NCBI RefSeq assembly: GCF_024362785.1
Contig: NZ_CP093301.1
Span: 124,001-188,000 of the forward strand
Length of the DNA stretch: 64,000 nt
From: Evansella sp. LMS18
GTDB lineage: Bacteria; Bacillota; Bacilli; Bacillales; Salisediminibacteriaceae
Direction: 5' to 3'
Shown here: positions 36,130 to 45,121 of the stretch, in pieces
Layout: every line of letters begins with the position of its first letter
Position numbering within the stretch: position 1 is the stretch's first letter
Position numbers and translations under genes: made by a program
The notes under the pieces: generated by a model
Told to the model about the DNA's origin: nothing
Databases searched by the model: none
Seen by the model: the letters and a program-made list of their open reading frames with translations, nothing else

Positions 36130-37302
36130 TTATCCAAACACATTTTGAATAAACAGCCTGACTATATCTGCACCTGCAATTAATGTCCCTAATGTACTTC
36201 CAAGGTTAGTCAAAACTACGACCAGAAGGATCCGGGTCACTTTGTTATTCCAGAACCCTTTTGCCGAATAAACGTCTTCACTAAGATTCTCAAAGTCCCC
36301 GACATTCGGCCGGCGGTAATATGTCTGCACAATTCCGGCAAACCAGCCTGCGGCCAGCATCGGGCTTAATGAACTTAACGGTGCAATAATAAACGCCATC
36401 AGTACAGCAAGAGGATGTCCGAAAGCAACCGCTGCCCCTATAGCTGAGAATGAACTGTTCCACAATACCCAGCTTAATGTCTGCTGCAGGCCCGCCTCTG
36501 GATTTGCATAAAAAGTATATGCAATCATCCCAATGATAAGCAAAGGTATCGCCCAAGCGATCACTTTAGGTGCTTTTGATTTTGGAGGGACTTTGTTAAG
36601 TTCCCCGATGTTGTGGTCATTTTCGATTTCTTTTCTTATTCCAGGAACATGTGCTGCTCCTAACACAGCTACTATCTTGTTTCCTGGAGCTTCTTTGATT
36701 TTTTGTGATAAATACTGGTCCCTTTCATCAATCAGAGGCTTCTTTAATTTAGGAAAGTGCTCCGTAAATTCTTCAAGCATAGAATCCAGCATATCTTCCT
36801 GCTTCATCTTTTCCAGTTCTTCTTCTGAAATCTTTTCATTGTATAATACACTGGCAAAGATTTGCAGCATGAGCTTCAATTTTCCTCCCAGACCAACTCC
36901 GTGCCATATACGGGAGAATGTTACCTGAATATTCCTGTCGGCAAGAACGAGTTCCGCCCCTGTATCCTTTGCAGATTCAATACCCTGGATCATTTCCTGG
37001 CCTGGCTTAATACCGAATTGTTTCGCTATACGCTTTTGAAAAGATGAAATCATCAGGTTCATTAGGAGCAAGGTCGTCTTCTTTTCCTTAATTACCTTGA
37101 ATATATCCATATTTTTCCACTTATCGGCATCCATAATAGATTCATATCTTTGTTGATCAAGCTCAATACAGACCGTATCCGGCTGTTCTGCTTCGATGAC
37201 TTCTTTCACCTGCTCTGCACTGTGCCTCGAAACGTGAGCAGTACCGATTAATATGAGCTCTTTTCCGTTTATTTCTAACCTGGTGATATTTTCTTCAGAC
37301 AT
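36130..37302 (-). CDS. TraB/PrgY-family protein
   Basis: 390 aa. The N-terminal domain (about 1-240) has the TraB signatures LILIGTAHVSRHSAEQV and DTVCIELDQQRYESI, and AVLGAAHVPGI; the conserved GTAHVS and GAAHV histidines suggest a metallohydrolase-like fold. The C-terminal 140 residues contain about four membrane segments. Enterococcal TraB/PrgY reduces pheromone activity; chromosomal Bacillus homologues have no assigned role. It appears monocistronic. Confidence 0.85.
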   Translation of the reverse strand: MSEENITRLEINGKELILIGTAHVSRHSAEQVKEVIEAEQPDTVCIELDQQRYESIMDADKWKNMDIFKVIKEKKTTLLLMNLMISSFQKRIAKQFGIKPGQEMIQGIESAKDTGAELVLADRNIQVTFSRIWHGVGLGGKLKLMLQIFASVLYNEKISEEELEKMKQEDMLDSMLEEFTEHFPKLKKPLIDERDQYLSQKIKEAPGNKIVAVLGAAHVPGIRKEIENDHNIGELNKVPPKSKAPKVIAWAIPLLIIGMIAYTFYANPEAGLQQTLSWVLWNSSFSAIGAAVAFGHPLAVLMAFIIAPLSSLSPMLAAGWFAGIVQTYYRRPNVGDFENLSEDVYSAKGFWNNKVTRILLVVVLTNLGSTLGTLIAGADIVRLFIQNVFG

Positions 37303-37403
37303 TAGCTACCTTCCTTTTACCGTATAAATAATTGCTTTTGGACGCTAATAATGCACACAAGCAATAGTATTTTACTATCATACCATTTTATTTCTCCATT
37401 TGC

Positions 37404-38309
37404 TCATAATTGTCCAGCTTTCACAGCTTCAATTTTTTTGAAATCAAGCGTATAGAAATTCAGCCTGTGCTGCTCGCTGAACCCTGAGCTTCTGTATACT
37501 TTAAGAGCTGCTTTGTTACCCGCATCAACACACAGGATAATGTTGTTAATTTCTTCAAAAGAAAACAAAAAGGAAAGTGCATGATTAATTAACTTCCTCC
37601 CAGTACCCTGGTTTCTGCCAGATGGAGAAACGGCAATAAAATGAATATCCGCTTCAGAGAATTTTGGCCGCGCTTCACAATAGACATAGCCTGCCATTTT
37701 ACCGTTCTTTGTTTTTATAAAAGTTTTATTATACTTATCACTCTTGTCGAGTATTTCCGCAGCTGTATAATAGGCATTCTTAAAACTTTCTCCATGAAGC
37801 TGCTGAAAGTCTTTATAATACGGCTCTGAAATTTCCTCAATTGCTGGCTGATCATTTGTATGCACATCTTCCCGGGCAATTCTTAAGATAACTTCTTCAC
37901 TCTTCTTAACAGCCGCTCCCCTCTCCATAAAAAGCCTGCATTCAGCATTTGCTATATTATAAAAACCGAAAGCTTTTTCTATTTTGCCCTCGAGCTGGCG
38001 GACCAGTTTGTCCCACATTTCCACAGCTGTATCTTCCCACTCTGGTATATCTATAAACGGGCCCCATAACTCTCCTGTTTTCTGGTCCTGGTCCCCATCC
38101 ATTCCGAGTATGCCTACCAGCTGACCGTCTTTATAGGCAGCTATGAGGGAATCGTCCAGAGGAAAATCGGAAAAGTCATTTTCCAGAGTATATAAAATTT
38201 CTCCTGCCTCCGTACCGCAGTATCCAGTATGAGACGATTTCTTTTTATTCATTTTAGCAATAAATTCTGCTGCTTCAGCGTAACTGTCAGGTTTTCTAAT
38301 TTCCAGCAT
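37404..38309 (-). CDS. Tandem GNAT-family N-acetyltransferase
   Basis: 301 aa with two GNAT-like halves. The N-terminal half (about 1-145) has SLIAAYKDGQLVGILGMDGD but no clear acetyl-CoA loop. The C-terminal half (about 150-301) has the pyrophosphate-binding motif SGRNQGTGRKLINHAL and ALKVYRSSGF. The substrate is unknown. The ATG at 38309 is chosen because GGTGGGG lies 6 nt upstream; a GTG four codons earlier is part of that ribosome binding site. It follows the EmrE-like gene closely and is likely co-transcribed. Confidence 0.8.
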   Translation of the reverse strand: MLEIRKPDSYAEAAEFIAKMNKKKSSHTGYCGTEAGEILYTLENDFSDFPLDDSLIAAYKDGQLVGILGMDGDQDQKTGELWGPFIDIPEWEDTAVEMWDKLVRQLEGKIEKAFGFYNIANAECRLFMERGAAVKKSEEVILRIAREDVHTNDQPAIEEISEPYYKDFQQLHGESFKNAYYTAAEILDKSDKYNKTFIKTKNGKMAGYVYCEARPKFSEADIHFIAVSPSGRNQGTGRKLINHALSFLFSFEEINNIILCVDAGNKAALKVYRSSGFSEQHRLNFYTLDFKKIEAVKAGQL

Positions 38310-38324
38310 AAGCTTCCCCACCTA

Positions 38325-39311
38325 TTAAATTTTTTGTTCACTCTTTATTACATTCACTTCCTGGATTTTTTTCACAGGCTTCTTTGCGAAAAAACTGTGC
38401 AGGAGCATGCCGAGCACAATCAGGAACAGCCCTCCCAATGCCAGCCCGTTAGGCAGCGGAACTGAAAGGAGCAGGACTTCTCCTATTATCACAAACATTA
38501 CCTGTGTCGACTGGGTCGCTTCCACCGCAGCGAGCTTTCCCTGGTCACCTTTCGTCCTGTCAGTTGCTATAAAAAACAATGTAGTAGCTATTACCCCTGA
38601 GCAGACTGCTACGATAAATGCCTGGATCATCTGGCTTGAAGAAGGAAGACCAGCAGTTACGTACCCAGCAGACCCAATTATAAGCCAGAATGGAAGACTT
38701 GCCAGGGTCATTCCAAGCACCCTTTGAAAAGTATCAAGCCTGGCCCCGCACAACTCCATCATTTTTCTGTTGCCAAGAGGATATGCAAAGGCGGCCACTA
38801 CCACAGGCAGAATACTCAATAAGGCAATGCTCCATGTGAGATTGCTGCCGTGCTGCCACTGCATGAGCATGACTCCGGAAAAAATAATCATTGAAAATAT
38901 TAATGCAAGTACAGGAATTTTTTCCCTTACTTTGATTGTTCCAGATGGTGACGGGATGGCTTTATAAAAAAGTGGCGTCAGTAAGACTCCGGCTACGATG
39001 GTCAGCTGCCAGGTTCCTGCTACAAGCCAGCCTGGCCCATAAGCTGCTGCATATGTAAGTGGGCCGTAGAACAGGACAAATCCTGTAAAACTCCATACTA
39101 GCCATGGGAGAGGGTTTTTTACCATCTCCTGGATTAGTTGTTTCAGGTTTTTCCTGAGGAGTACGATAATAACCAGGAACGGGACCATAAAGATGAACCT
39201 CAATGACGAGCTCCATAACCAGCTTCCGCCGCCAAGTTCCATGGAACGGTTAAGTATAAATGTGACTGCAAAAAACATCGATGCTGCTATGCCGATTAAT
39301 ATTTCTTTCAT
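38325..39311 (-). CDS. DMT-superfamily (EmrE-like) efflux transporter
   Basis: 328-aa protein with about ten membrane segments, a duplicated five-helix unit as in the drug/metabolite transporters. GPGWLVAGTWQLTIVAGVLLTPLF and ATQSTQVMFVIIGEVLLL fit the PF13536 multidrug-resistance efflux group. The substrate is unknown. The leader carries a hairpin with a T-run about 105 bp upstream, and the GNAT gene lies just downstream. Beyond the leader lies the 52-bp repeat array. Confidence 0.8.
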   Translation of the reverse strand: MKEILIGIAASMFFAVTFILNRSMELGGGSWLWSSSLRFIFMVPFLVIIVLLRKNLKQLIQEMVKNPLPWLVWSFTGFVLFYGPLTYAAAYGPGWLVAGTWQLTIVAGVLLTPLFYKAIPSPSGTIKVREKIPVLALIFSMIIFSGVMLMQWQHGSNLTWSIALLSILPVVVAAFAYPLGNRKMMELCGARLDTFQRVLGMTLASLPFWLIIGSAGYVTAGLPSSSQMIQAFIVAVCSGVIATTLFFIATDRTKGDQGKLAAVEATQSTQVMFVIIGEVLLLSVPLPNGLALGGLFLIVLGMLLHSFFAKKPVKKIQEVNVIKSEQKI

Positions 39312-39415
39312 ACAACATCTCCCGCCTCAGTTGTTTTAAATAGTTCAGCGTTATGCCGGTTGTTTACAATAAAATGATTATGTTAAGTTATCTTAAGTAC
39401 AGGAACAAAACCGTC

Positions 39416-39446
39416 AAAAAAATGACCGCAGCTTATATGAGCGGCC
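39416..39446 (-). terminator. Terminator-like hairpin upstream of the EmrE-like gene
   Basis: On the minus strand GGCCGC / GCGGTC (6 bp, one G-U) around an 11-nt loop, then A and seven T (39422-39416). It lies 105 bp before the gene start. It may end transcription arriving from the repeat array or work as an attenuator. The 39312-39628 interval holds no gene. Confidence 0.55.
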
Positions 39447-39628
39447 CTGGTTAATCTTCCCTTTATGTAATATACGAAAGTAATTATAACACACTTTTCT
39501 GATAATTTATGTTTTTTGTTTTTGAAGCGGTTGGTTGGGGATATAGAGGGGGTGGCCGAGGTGCTTTTAGGTTGGTGTGGGAGATGATGTTGCTTTTAAT
39601 TTGCTTTCTTGATTAATTTTTCTTAGTC

Positions 39629-40740
39629 GGGTGTGTAAGACGCTCTCGCGTTACCGCTTGGGCGGTATTTTCTTTCGAGCGGGTATGCGAGATGCTCTTG
39701 CGTTACGGCTTGGGCGGTATTTTCTCTCGAGCGGGCATGCGAGACGCTCTTGCGTTACCGCTTGGCCTTTATTTTATTCTGAGCGGGCATGCGAGACGTT
39801 CTCGCGTTACCGCTCGGGCGTTTTTTTCCTTCGAGCGGGCATGCGAGACGTTCTCGCGTTACCGCTTGGGCGGTATTTTCTCTCGAGCGGGCATGCGAGA
39901 CGTTCTCGCGTTACCGCTTGGGCGGTATTTTCTCTCGAGCGGGCATGCGAGACGTTCTCGCGTTACCGCTTGGCTTTTATTTTATCTCGAGCGGATATGC
40001 GAGACGCTCTTGCGTTACCGCTTGGCCTTTATTTTTTCCCGAGCGGGCATGCGAGACGTTCTTGCGTTACCGCTTGGCTTTTATTTTATCTCGAGCGGGT
40101 ATGTGAGACGTTCTCGCGTTACCTTTCTTCTCTCTTTTCTTTTAGTTCGGGTACGCTGGACACTCCAGCGTTACCTTTCTTCTCTCTTTTCTCTTAGTTC
40201 GGGTACGCTGGACACTCCAGCATTACCTTTCTTCACTTGTTTCTCTTAGTTCGGGTACGCTGGACACTCCAGCATTACCTTTCTTCACTTGTTTCTCTTA
40301 ATTCGGGCATGATGGACACTCCAGCATTACCTTTCTTCACTTGTTTCTCTTAATTCGGGCATGATGGACACTCCAGCATTACCTTTCTTCACTTGTTTCT
40401 CTTAATTCGGGCATGATGGAACCTCCAGCGTTACCTTTCTTCACTTGTTTCTTTTAATTCGGGCATGATGGAACCTCCAGCGTTACCTTTCTTCACTTGT
40501 TTCTCTTAATTCGGGCATGCTGGAACCTCCAGCGTTACCTTTCTTCTCTCTTTTCTCTTAATTCGGGCATGATGGAACCTCCAGCGTTACCTTTCTTCAC
40601 TTGTTTCTCTTAGTTCGGGCATGCTGGAACCTCCAGCGTTACCTTTCTTCTCTCTTTTCTCTTAATTCGGGCATGCTGGAACCTCTAGCGTTACCTTTCT
40701 TCTCTCTTTTCTCTTAGTTCGGGCATGCGAGATGTTCCAG
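39629..40740. repeat. Array of 21 full 52-bp tandem repeats plus one partial unit
   Basis: Units start with GGG at 39629 and every 52 bp thereafter to 40721, with no indel. Units 1-9 share GCGAGACGTTCTCGC and a GTTACCGCTTGGGCGG linker. Units 11-21 share GCTGGA.(AC/CA)..TCCAGC and a CTTTCTTCTCTC or CTTTCTTCACTTG linker. Unit 10 is a hybrid: left core of the first type, right linker of the second. Invariant elements are the GGG start, the palindrome and the GTTAC after it. Because 52 is not a multiple of 3, the long open frames seen on the plus strand are by-products. The 40741-40934 stretch beyond it is AT-rich with no gene. Confidence 0.95.
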
Positions 40741-40934
40741 ATGATTAATTCAGATAATTACATATTAGAAGATAATTGATTTTTTCAATAGATCTCTTGT
40801 CAATGGCCATCTGTGCCTGGGGCTCGCGCTCCTCGGCACAAATATGGGGGGGGTACTGGAAAAACTCACATGTGTCAGGTAATTTATCGGCTGGCCTGCG
40901 ATGTCTTTCGTCCTCGCATTTTTACGCTCCGCGT

Positions 40935-41002
40935 AAAAAAAGGACCGGAAAAGAAATGCTGCCTTGATGAATGAATCCATCGGCAGATTTCTTTTCCAGT
41001 CC
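40935..41002 (-). terminator. Strong intrinsic terminator after rnc
   Basis: Long stem of about 20 bp (GGACTGGAAAAGAAAT..GCC with GGC..ATTTCTTTTCCGGTCC, small bulges) followed on the minus strand by seven T. It lies 18 bp past the rnc stop, so rnc transcription ends before the repeat array. A second hairpin, TTTTTACGC-TCC-GCGTAAAAA (40919-40939), overlaps the T-run. Confidence 0.9.
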
Positions 41003-41019
41003 TTGGTCAGTCGATAAAA

Positions 41020-41787
41020 TTAGTGGTTGTCTGTGAGTTTTTCCAGTGCTTTTTGGGCGGCCATTTGCTCGGCTTCTTTTTTTGATCTGCCGGTTCCGGC
41101 GCCTAGTTCTTCTTCTTCGAGCCATACTTCCGAAACGAATTCCCTTGCGTGGGCGGGGCCTTTTTCCTGTACGATTTTGTATTGGATGTGGCCTTGTCCT
41201 TCCCGCTGAATGAGTTCCTGCAGCTGGGATTTGAAATCCATCATATGGGAGTATTCGCCTTCTTCGATTTTAGGGTAGACATGTTCTTCAAGGAACTTGT
41301 ATACAGCTTCCATTCCCTGATCGAGGTAAAGGGCGCCGATAAAAGATTCGAATACGTCTGCAAGGAGTGCGGGACGTTTTCTTCCGCCTGTCATTTCTTC
41401 TCCTTTACCGAGGAGGACATAATCGCCGAAGTGGAGATGATCGGCTGTTTTTGCCAATGATGGTTCACATACGATTGCAGCTCTGAGTTTGGTCATCTCA
41501 CCTTCACTCATATTCGGATATTTCTTGTAGAGGTACTGAGAGATGGCCAATTCCAAAACTGCATCGCCTAAAAATTCCAGCCGTTCATTGTCATCATGCG
41601 GCCGTATTCTGTGCTCGTTTACATAGGATGAATGCGTGAAGGCTTGTATAAACAGGTCTTCGTTATCAAAATGAATATCTATGGAAGATAGAAACTGGCG
41701 GTACTTCTGTTTTTGGGCCTTCGTCATTTGAAGCTTTCTTGCTGGGCGTTTTATTCCTCTTCTTTGAATCTTTCGTGATTGTTGCAT
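41020..41787 (-). CDS. rncS: Ribonuclease III
   Basis: Double-strand-specific endonuclease for rRNA and small-RNA processing. The catalytic motif [15 protein letters not shown] is at about residues 66-80, and the dsRNA-binding domain (about 183-252) has [15 protein letters not shown] and [21 protein letters not shown]. At 255 aa it is full length (249 in B. subtilis), with a basic N-terminal extension ([15 protein letters not shown]). It follows acpA as usual, but smc does not follow it; a terminator and the accessory insert come instead. Confidence 0.97.
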   Translation of the reverse strand: MQQSRKIQRRGIKRPARKLQMTKAQKQKYRQFLSSIDIHFDNEDLFIQAFTHSSYVNEHRIRPHDDNERLEFLGDAVLELAISQYLYKKYPNMSEGEMTKLRAAIVCEPSLAKTADHLHFGDYVLLGKGEEMTGGRKRPALLADVFESFIGALYLDQGMEAVYKFLEEHVYPKIEEGEYSHMMDFKSQLQELIQREGQGHIQYKIVQEKGPAHAREFVSEVWLEEEELGAGTGRSKKEAEQMAAQKALEKLTDNH

Positions 41788-41879
41788 GAGAACCCCCGTC
41801 GCTTTGTCTCAATTTGACAGTTTAGTCTGCTCTTGTCTGAGCTTTTTAATATAATAGCGTCGTTAAGCATTATTGAAAG

Positions 41880-41903
41880 CCCAAGCCCGGTTAGGGGCTT
41901 GGG
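41880..41903 (-). terminator. Terminator after acpA
   Basis: Perfect 9-bp stem CCCAAGCCC / GGGCTTGGG with a 6-nt loop, 7 bp after the acpA stop. The following T-run is weak (CTTTC), so some read-through into rnc is likely. Confidence 0.7.
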
Positions 41904-41910
41904 TTTAAAA

Positions 41911-42144
41911 CTATTGATGACGCTCTATGTATTGAATCACGTCACCTACAGTAGAGATTTTTTCAGCATCTTCATCGGAAATTTCCAAGTCAAACTCGTC
42001 TTCTAACTCCATAACAAGCTCAACTACATCCAAGGAGTCTGCTCCTAAATCATCTTTAAACGTAGCTTCCGGCTTCACTTCTGATTCATCTACGCCAAGA
42101 CGATCTGAAACGATTTTCGCAACGCGGTCAAGAATTGCTGCCAT
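41911..42144 (-). CDS. acpA: Acyl carrier protein
   Basis: Carries growing fatty-acyl chains on a 4'-phosphopantetheine arm. The attachment site is Ser37 in [15 protein letters not shown]. At 77 aa it has the family length. The ATG at 42144 is used (GGAGGTG 6 nt upstream); a GTG three codons earlier lies in the ribosome binding site. The protein is strongly acidic, as is usual for ACP. It follows the fabG terminator and a palindromic repeat, so it has its own promoter. Confidence 0.98.
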   Translation of the reverse strand: MAAILDRVAKIVSDRLGVDESEVKPEATFKDDLGADSLDVVELVMELEDEFDLEISDEDAEKISTVGDVIQYIERHQ

Positions 42145-42253
42145 TACACTCACCTCCTCTCAAGTAATTATAGGATAAACAGGTGAAAAAAACTAGTTAG
42201 ATTTCAACTTAGTGCCAATTTAGGCATTTTCTTTTTCCATCTGTGTTTACTGG

Positions 42254-42352
42254 GGTTTTATCCCGATGTAACCGTCCGTAAAACTCCCTCCTCAAAACAG
42301 GAGTGGAAACGAAGAGGTTCAGGCGGGAGATAACGGACGCTAACATCCCGAT
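42254..42352. repeat. Palindromic intergenic repeat between acpA and fabG
   Basis: Arms ATCCCGATGTAACCGTCCGT (42260-42279) and the reverse complement of 42333-42352 match at 16 of 20 positions, with a CTCC...GGAG inner stem. It resembles a dispersed element I recall from other Bacillaceae intergenic regions. No ORF. Confidence 0.65.
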
Positions 42353-42365
42353 TGGTTCAGCTAAC

Positions 42366-42397
42366 AATCAGTGGGGGATGGATTCCCCCCACTGATT
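42366..42397 (-). terminator. Terminator after fabG
   Basis: Perfect 12-bp stem AATCAGTGGGGG / CCCCCACTGATT with an 8-nt loop, 11 bp past the fabG stop. The T-run on the minus strand is poor (GTTAGC), so efficiency is uncertain. Confidence 0.7.
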
Positions 42398-42408
42398 GAA
42401 GGTTCACT

Positions 42409-43149
42409 TTATTGCATTACCATACCGCCGTCCACATGAAGTGTCTGCCCTGTCATATAGGAAGACGCGTCGCTGGCAAGAAATACTGCCGCATCTGCTA
42501 CCTGCTCGGGGGTTCCCAGCTTCCCAAGGGGAATCTGCTTCAGCATTTCACTGGTAACTTCTTCGGACAGAGCTTCCGTCATATCTGTCTCAATAAAGCC
42601 GGGAGCAATAGAGTTAACATTAATATTCCTGTTTGCAAGTTCCCTTGCCATCGATTTTGTTAAACCAATAACCCCGGCTTTACTTGCCACATAATTAGCC
42701 TGTCCGGCATTCCCGAGAACTCCGACTACGGAGGAGATGTTTATAATTCTCCCGTAACGCTGCTTCATCATCGGGCGGGTAACCGCCTTAGAACAGTTGA
42801 AAACACCTTTAAGGTTCGTCTCGATTACGGCATCGAAGTCCGCTTCTTTCATCCGCATGATAAGTGTATCTTTCGTTATCCCTGCGTTGTTCACGAGGAT
42901 TTCCAGAGACCCGAATTCTTCAATAGCGGTTTTCACCATTCCATTCACAGCTTCTGAATCAGCTACATTCGCCTGTAAAGCAAATGCTTTTACATCATAG
43001 GATCGGCATTCTTCTGCCACTGCCTCTGCTTTTTCTTTACTTCCGGAGTAGTTTACAGCTACGTTTACACCCTGTTTCGCCAGGGCAATGCAAATCGCGC
43101 GGCCTATCCCTCGGGATCCTCCTGTTACTAATGCGTTTTGTCCTTTCAT
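42409..43149 (-). CDS. fabG: 3-oxoacyl-[acyl-carrier-protein] reductase
   Basis: NADPH-dependent reduction step of fatty-acid elongation. Short-chain dehydrogenase fold with [11 protein letters not shown] (about 11-21), NNAGIT, catalytic Ser-Tyr-Lys ([22 protein letters not shown]) and the PGFIETDMT substrate loop. The ATG at 43149 gives 246 aa, exactly the B. subtilis length, with GAGGAG 8 nt upstream inside the fabD 3' end. It belongs to the fapR-plsX-fabD-fabG operon. Confidence 0.98.
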   Translation of the reverse strand: MKGQNALVTGGSRGIGRAICIALAKQGVNVAVNYSGSKEKAEAVAEECRSYDVKAFALQANVADSEAVNGMVKTAIEEFGSLEILVNNAGITKDTLIMRMKEADFDAVIETNLKGVFNCSKAVTRPMMKQRYGRIINISSVVGVLGNAGQANYVASKAGVIGLTKSMARELANRNINVNSIAPGFIETDMTEALSEEVTSEMLKQIPLGKLGTPEQVADAAVFLASDASSYMTGQTLHVDGGMVMQ

Positions 43150-43154
43150 GCTCT

Positions 43155-44096
43155 TCACTCCTCAGTCAGCACTTTAACAGCTTTATCTAATGTTTCCATA
43201 TCATAAACCGGTAATACTTTAGCCCGGCGTGAAACTTTTTTTACAAGACCGCTTAAAACCTTTCCCGGCCCTAACTCAATAAATGTGTCTGAGCCTTCTT
43301 CAACAAGCTTATGTATAGTATCTTCCCAGAGTACCGGGGAGTAGATTTGTTTGTACAGCAGCTCCCGGATTTCTTCAGGATCCTTTGTTTCTTCCGCAGT
43401 AACATTTGCAACTACTGGAATTTTCGGTTCCGAGATTTCAACATCCTTAAGATGTTCTTTCATTTTTTCAGCGGCAGGTTCCATAAGTGAAGAATGGAAT
43501 GGTCCGCTTACAGTTAATGGAATTACCCGCTTCGCTCCCCTGGACTTTGCAAGTTCTGAGGCTGCGGCAACTCCTTCAGCAGTGCCGGAAATAACAATTT
43601 GTCCGGAAGCGTTAAAATTTGCAGGCTGAACCGCTCCTGCAGTTTCGCTCGCCTCGTTAGTAATTTCCTGGAGTAATTCTCTGTCCATACCTAATACTGC
43701 CGCCATCGTGCCTTTCCCTGCAGGCACAGCTTCTTCCATCCACTGTCCACGCTTTCTTACGGCTGCGCAAGCATCCTCAAACGACAACGCGCCTGCAGCC
43801 ACGAGAGCCGAATACTCACCGAGACTGTGCCCGGCAGCGAAATCTGCGGTTATTCCTTTTTCCCTCAATATTTCCCAAATGCCCGTGCTTACAGTGAGAA
43901 GGGCCGGCTGAGTATTCTCGGTTCTTTTCAGTTCTTCTTCTTCCCCTGAAAAAATAAGTTCTGACAACGGCTCGCCTAAAACCTCATCCGCTCTGCTGAA
44001 AATCTCCCTGCAAACAGGGTACGCCTCAGCAAGCTCTTTTCCCATACCGACCTGCTGTGATCCCTGGCCGGGAAAAAGCAATGAAATCTTTCCCAT
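43155..44096 (-). CDS. fabD: Malonyl-CoA:ACP transacylase
   Basis: Transfers malonyl from CoA to [13 protein letters not shown] is at residues 10-19, the nucleophile is Ser91 in [14 protein letters not shown], and the catalytic His is in GPFHSSLM. At 313 aa it has the usual length (317 in B. subtilis). Two bp separate it from plsX and it runs almost directly into fabG. Confidence 0.98.
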   Translation of the reverse strand: MGKISLLFPGQGSQQVGMGKELAEAYPVCREIFSRADEVLGEPLSELIFSGEEEELKRTENTQPALLTVSTGIWEILREKGITADFAAGHSLGEYSALVAAGALSFEDACAAVRKRGQWMEEAVPAGKGTMAAVLGMDRELLQEITNEASETAGAVQPANFNASGQIVISGTAEGVAAASELAKSRGAKRVIPLTVSGPFHSSLMEPAAEKMKEHLKDVEISEPKIPVVANVTAEETKDPEEIRELLYKQIYSPVLWEDTIHKLVEEGSDTFIELGPGKVLSGLVKKVSRRAKVLPVYDMETLDKAVKVLTEE

Positions 44097-44098
44097 AG

Positions 44099-45103
44099 TT
44101 ATTTCTCCCCCTCAGCTGATTTCGTCTTTTGAATTTCCTGCTCAATCGTGCTGACTACTTTTTCTTCATGCATCGTTTTTGCCTGCCTGATTGCACTGAA
44201 AAATGCCCGCTCATCCGAGGAACCATGTGCTTTAATCACCGGAGCCCTTAAACCGAAGAGGCCAGCGCCTCCATACTCGGAATAATCCATTTTATTTTTG
44301 ACCCGCTTAAATGATGGTCTCAGCACTCCGGCAGCCAGCTTATTTGTAAAGGAAGAAGTAAGCTCTTCTTTTAACAGGGAAAACAATGACATGGCTGTTC
44401 CTTCAATAGTCTTAAGCACCAGATTACCTGAGAACCCGTCACATACCACTACATCGGCGGCACCTTCCAGGAGATCCCTGGCCTCCACGTTGCCAACAAA
44501 ATTAACAGAGCTGTCCTGCAAAAGGCCATAGACCTGCTTTGTCAGCTCGGAGCCTTTTCCCGCTTCAGTCCCTACGTTCAGCAGCCCGATTCTTGGGTTG
44601 TCGACTTTCCGGACTTTCCGCATATACACATCTCCCATTTGCGCATATTGAAGGAGATGTTCAGGCTTTGCATCCATATTAGCCCCTACATCCAGAAGCA
44701 GAAAACCTTCCCCGCCTAATGTAGGAAGCATCGGAGAAAGGGCAGGCCGTTCAATTCCTTTTATTCTTCCGAGAACCAGGAGGCCGGCAGTCATCAATGC
44801 TCCTGTATTCCCGGCTGAAACGGCAGCATCAGCCTTGCCGTCTTTCACCTGCTGAACCGCAAGAACCATAGAAGAGTCTTTCTTACGGCGCACGGCCCGG
44901 ACCGGTGAATCTTCCCCTTCGATGACAACTTCTGTATGAATAATTTCTACTCTGTCAGATGGCTGAATAAACTTTTTGATTTCTTTTTCGTTACCTGTAA
45001 GGATAATTTCAAGATCATTATATTTATTTAAAGCAGCTTGACACCCTTTAATGATACTCTCCGGGGCATTGTCACCACCCATAGCGTCTACTGATAGCCT
45101 CAT
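44099..45103 (-). CDS. plsX: Phosphate:acyl-ACP acyltransferase PlsX
   Basis: Makes acyl-phosphate from acyl-ACP for phospholipid synthesis and links to the FakAB system. [15 protein letters not shown] at the start, then [27 protein letters not shown] and [14 protein letters not shown] are all conserved. 334 aa (333 in B. subtilis). Second gene of the FapR-controlled operon, 18 bp after fapR. Confidence 0.97.
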   Translation of the reverse strand: MRLSVDAMGGDNAPESIIKGCQAALNKYNDLEIILTGNEKEIKKFIQPSDRVEIIHTEVVIEGEDSPVRAVRRKKDSSMVLAVQQVKDGKADAAVSAGNTGALMTAGLLVLGRIKGIERPALSPMLPTLGGEGFLLLDVGANMDAKPEHLLQYAQMGDVYMRKVRKVDNPRIGLLNVGTEAGKGSELTKQVYGLLQDSSVNFVGNVEARDLLEGAADVVVCDGFSGNLVLKTIEGTAMSLFSLLKEELTSSFTNKLAAGVLRPSFKRVKNKMDYSEYGGAGLFGLRAPVIKAHGSSDERAFFSAIRQAKTMHEEKVVSTIEQEIQKTKSAEGEK

Positions 45104-45121
45104 TGTTACACCAACCTTAAT

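Noticed and set aside
39631-40249. Three long overlapping plus-strand ORFs (188, 185 and 105 codons) in the repeat array
   Set aside because: The 52-bp unit has no stop in any plus frame and 52 is not a multiple of 3, so all frames stay open automatically. There is no ribosome binding site or recognisable domain.
39629-40740. CRISPR array
   Set aside because: There are no unique spacers: linkers are repeated too, and no cas gene is nearby.
40765-40980. 71-codon minus-strand ORF after rnc
   Set aside because: It runs through the rnc terminator stem and T-run, and its peptide has no recognisable pattern.
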